Source of the DNA: an uncultured Clostridia bacterium
Lineage (GTDB): Bacteria > Bacillota > Clostridia > Oscillospirales > UBA644
Length of the DNA: 5,141 nt
NCBI GenBank assembly: GCA_904502105.1
Contig: CAJGDF010000135.1
Location: 1-5,141 of the forward strand
Direction: 5' to 3'
Program-made: the position numbers and the translations under genes
Notes under the pieces: generated by a model
Told to the model about the DNA's origin: nothing
What the model saw: the letters and a program-made list of their open reading frames with translations, nothing else
Databases searched by the model: none
In this document: positions 4,753 through 5,141 of the stretch, piece after piece
Position numbering within the stretch: position 1 is the first letter of the stretch
Layout of the letters: each line of letters begins with the position of its first letter

Positions 4753-5141
4753 ATGGCAATATTTGTACCCGACGGGCTCCCTGCCCTTGAAAAGCTTAAA
4801 AAAGAAAATCTCGATATCCGTCCTTATTCGGACAATATCCCCGAAAATTCCGATAAGATACTTATTCTTAACCTCATGCCCACAAAGCAGGTTACCGAAA
4901 CTCAGCTTATCAGAATGTTTGCCGATGCAAAAAAAGATACGGCTGTCTATTTGATGAACACTGTTTCTTATACTTCCCGAAATACCGACAGCGAATACCT
5001 TGACCGCTTTTATAAAGGTTTTTCGGAATATAAGGATATGTTTTTCGACGGTCTTGTTGTTACAGGCGCTCCGGTTGAACATCTTGAGTTTACTCAAGTC
5101 CTTTATTGGCATGAGCTTTGCGAAATATTCGACTGGGCAAA
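4753..5141 (+). CDS. metA: MetA, homoserine O-acyltransferase (predicted acetyl-CoA type), 3' partial
   Basis: The first 129 residues of a roughly 300-residue cytoplasmic enzyme are present; the window ends before the stop. MetA transfers an acyl group from CoA to the hydroxyl of homoserine, the first committed step of methionine synthesis. The N-terminus (FVPDGLPALEKL), then KILILNLMPTKQVTETQLIR, SRNTDSEYLDRFYKGF, FDGLVVTGAPVEHLEF and YWHELCEIFDW are typical of the family. K45 corresponds to the conserved K47 of E. coli MetA. The catalytic Cys, His and Glu lie beyond the window. E109 in GAPVE is at the site where E. coli has Gly; Glu there is associated with acetyl-CoA use and Gly with succinyl-CoA, so I predict O-acetylhomoserine as product. 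The ATG is about 25 bases after the predicted transcription start and has only a weak GGTG ribosome binding site. It is divergent from spo0A. Confidence 0.93.
   Translation, partial: MAIFVPDGLPALEKLKKENLDIRPYSDNIPENSDKILILNLMPTKQVTETQLIRMFADAKKDTAVYLMNTVSYTSRNTDSEYLDRFYKGFSEYKDMFFDGLVVTGAPVEHLEFTQVLYWHELCEIFDWA

Noticed and set aside
4738..5112. Minus-strand 124-codon open frame
   Set aside because: It lies entirely opposite metA, whose plus-strand frame has strong family motifs and a consensus promoter; the antisense translation shows no recognisable domain.

Overview
The window looks like a spore-forming, low-to-moderate GC Gram-positive bacterium of class Clostridia. The main evidence is a clear Spo0A (the Firmicutes master regulator of sporulation), consensus sigma-A promoters, GGAGG-type ribosome binding sites, and a clostridial-type XRE regulator, TtcA-like protein and MetA. 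An Oscillospiraceae/Ruminococcus-like relative is my guess from protein style and is not proven. No rRNA, tRNA, CRISPR array, insertion sequence or phage gene was seen.

Layout. Positions 1-1966 (+) hold two head-to-tail genes one base apart. The first is the C-terminal part of a beta-lactamase/D-alanyl-D-alanine-peptidase-fold protein whose 5' end is outside the window. It follows a Glu-Pro repeat linker and appears to have lost its catalytic Ser, Lys and Tyr. The second is a TtcA-family PP-loop ATPase with the three expected cluster cysteines. A strong bidirectional hairpin terminator (1987-2023) separates this pair from the convergent genes.

Positions 2025-4436 (-) hold, in order of transcription (right to left), spo0A, a small cysteine-rich protein resembling DUF2508/YaaL, and an XRE-type HTH regulator with a TPR-like C-terminal domain. 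A long imperfect inverted repeat (3571-3634) fills the spo0A/small-gene gap and buries the small gene's ribosome binding site. A weak terminator (3249-3275) follows the small gene and overlaps the -35 box of the XRE gene's own extended -10 promoter, so the XRE gene is probably a separate transcription unit.

Positions 4437-4752 are a 316-bp divergent control region between spo0A (-) and metA (+). It carries a perfect TTGACA-17-TATAAT promoter for metA, candidate sigma-A-type promoters for spo0A, and three sequences resembling the Spo0A-binding 0A box. These suggest that spo0A is autoregulated. metA runs off the right end; a Glu at the acyl-donor specificity position predicts homoserine O-acetyltransferase rather than succinyltransferase.

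No wholly new system is evident. The points most worth checking are the apparently dead serine-hydrolase domain, the inverted repeat sequestering the start of the small gene, and the 0A-box arrangement upstream of spo0A.
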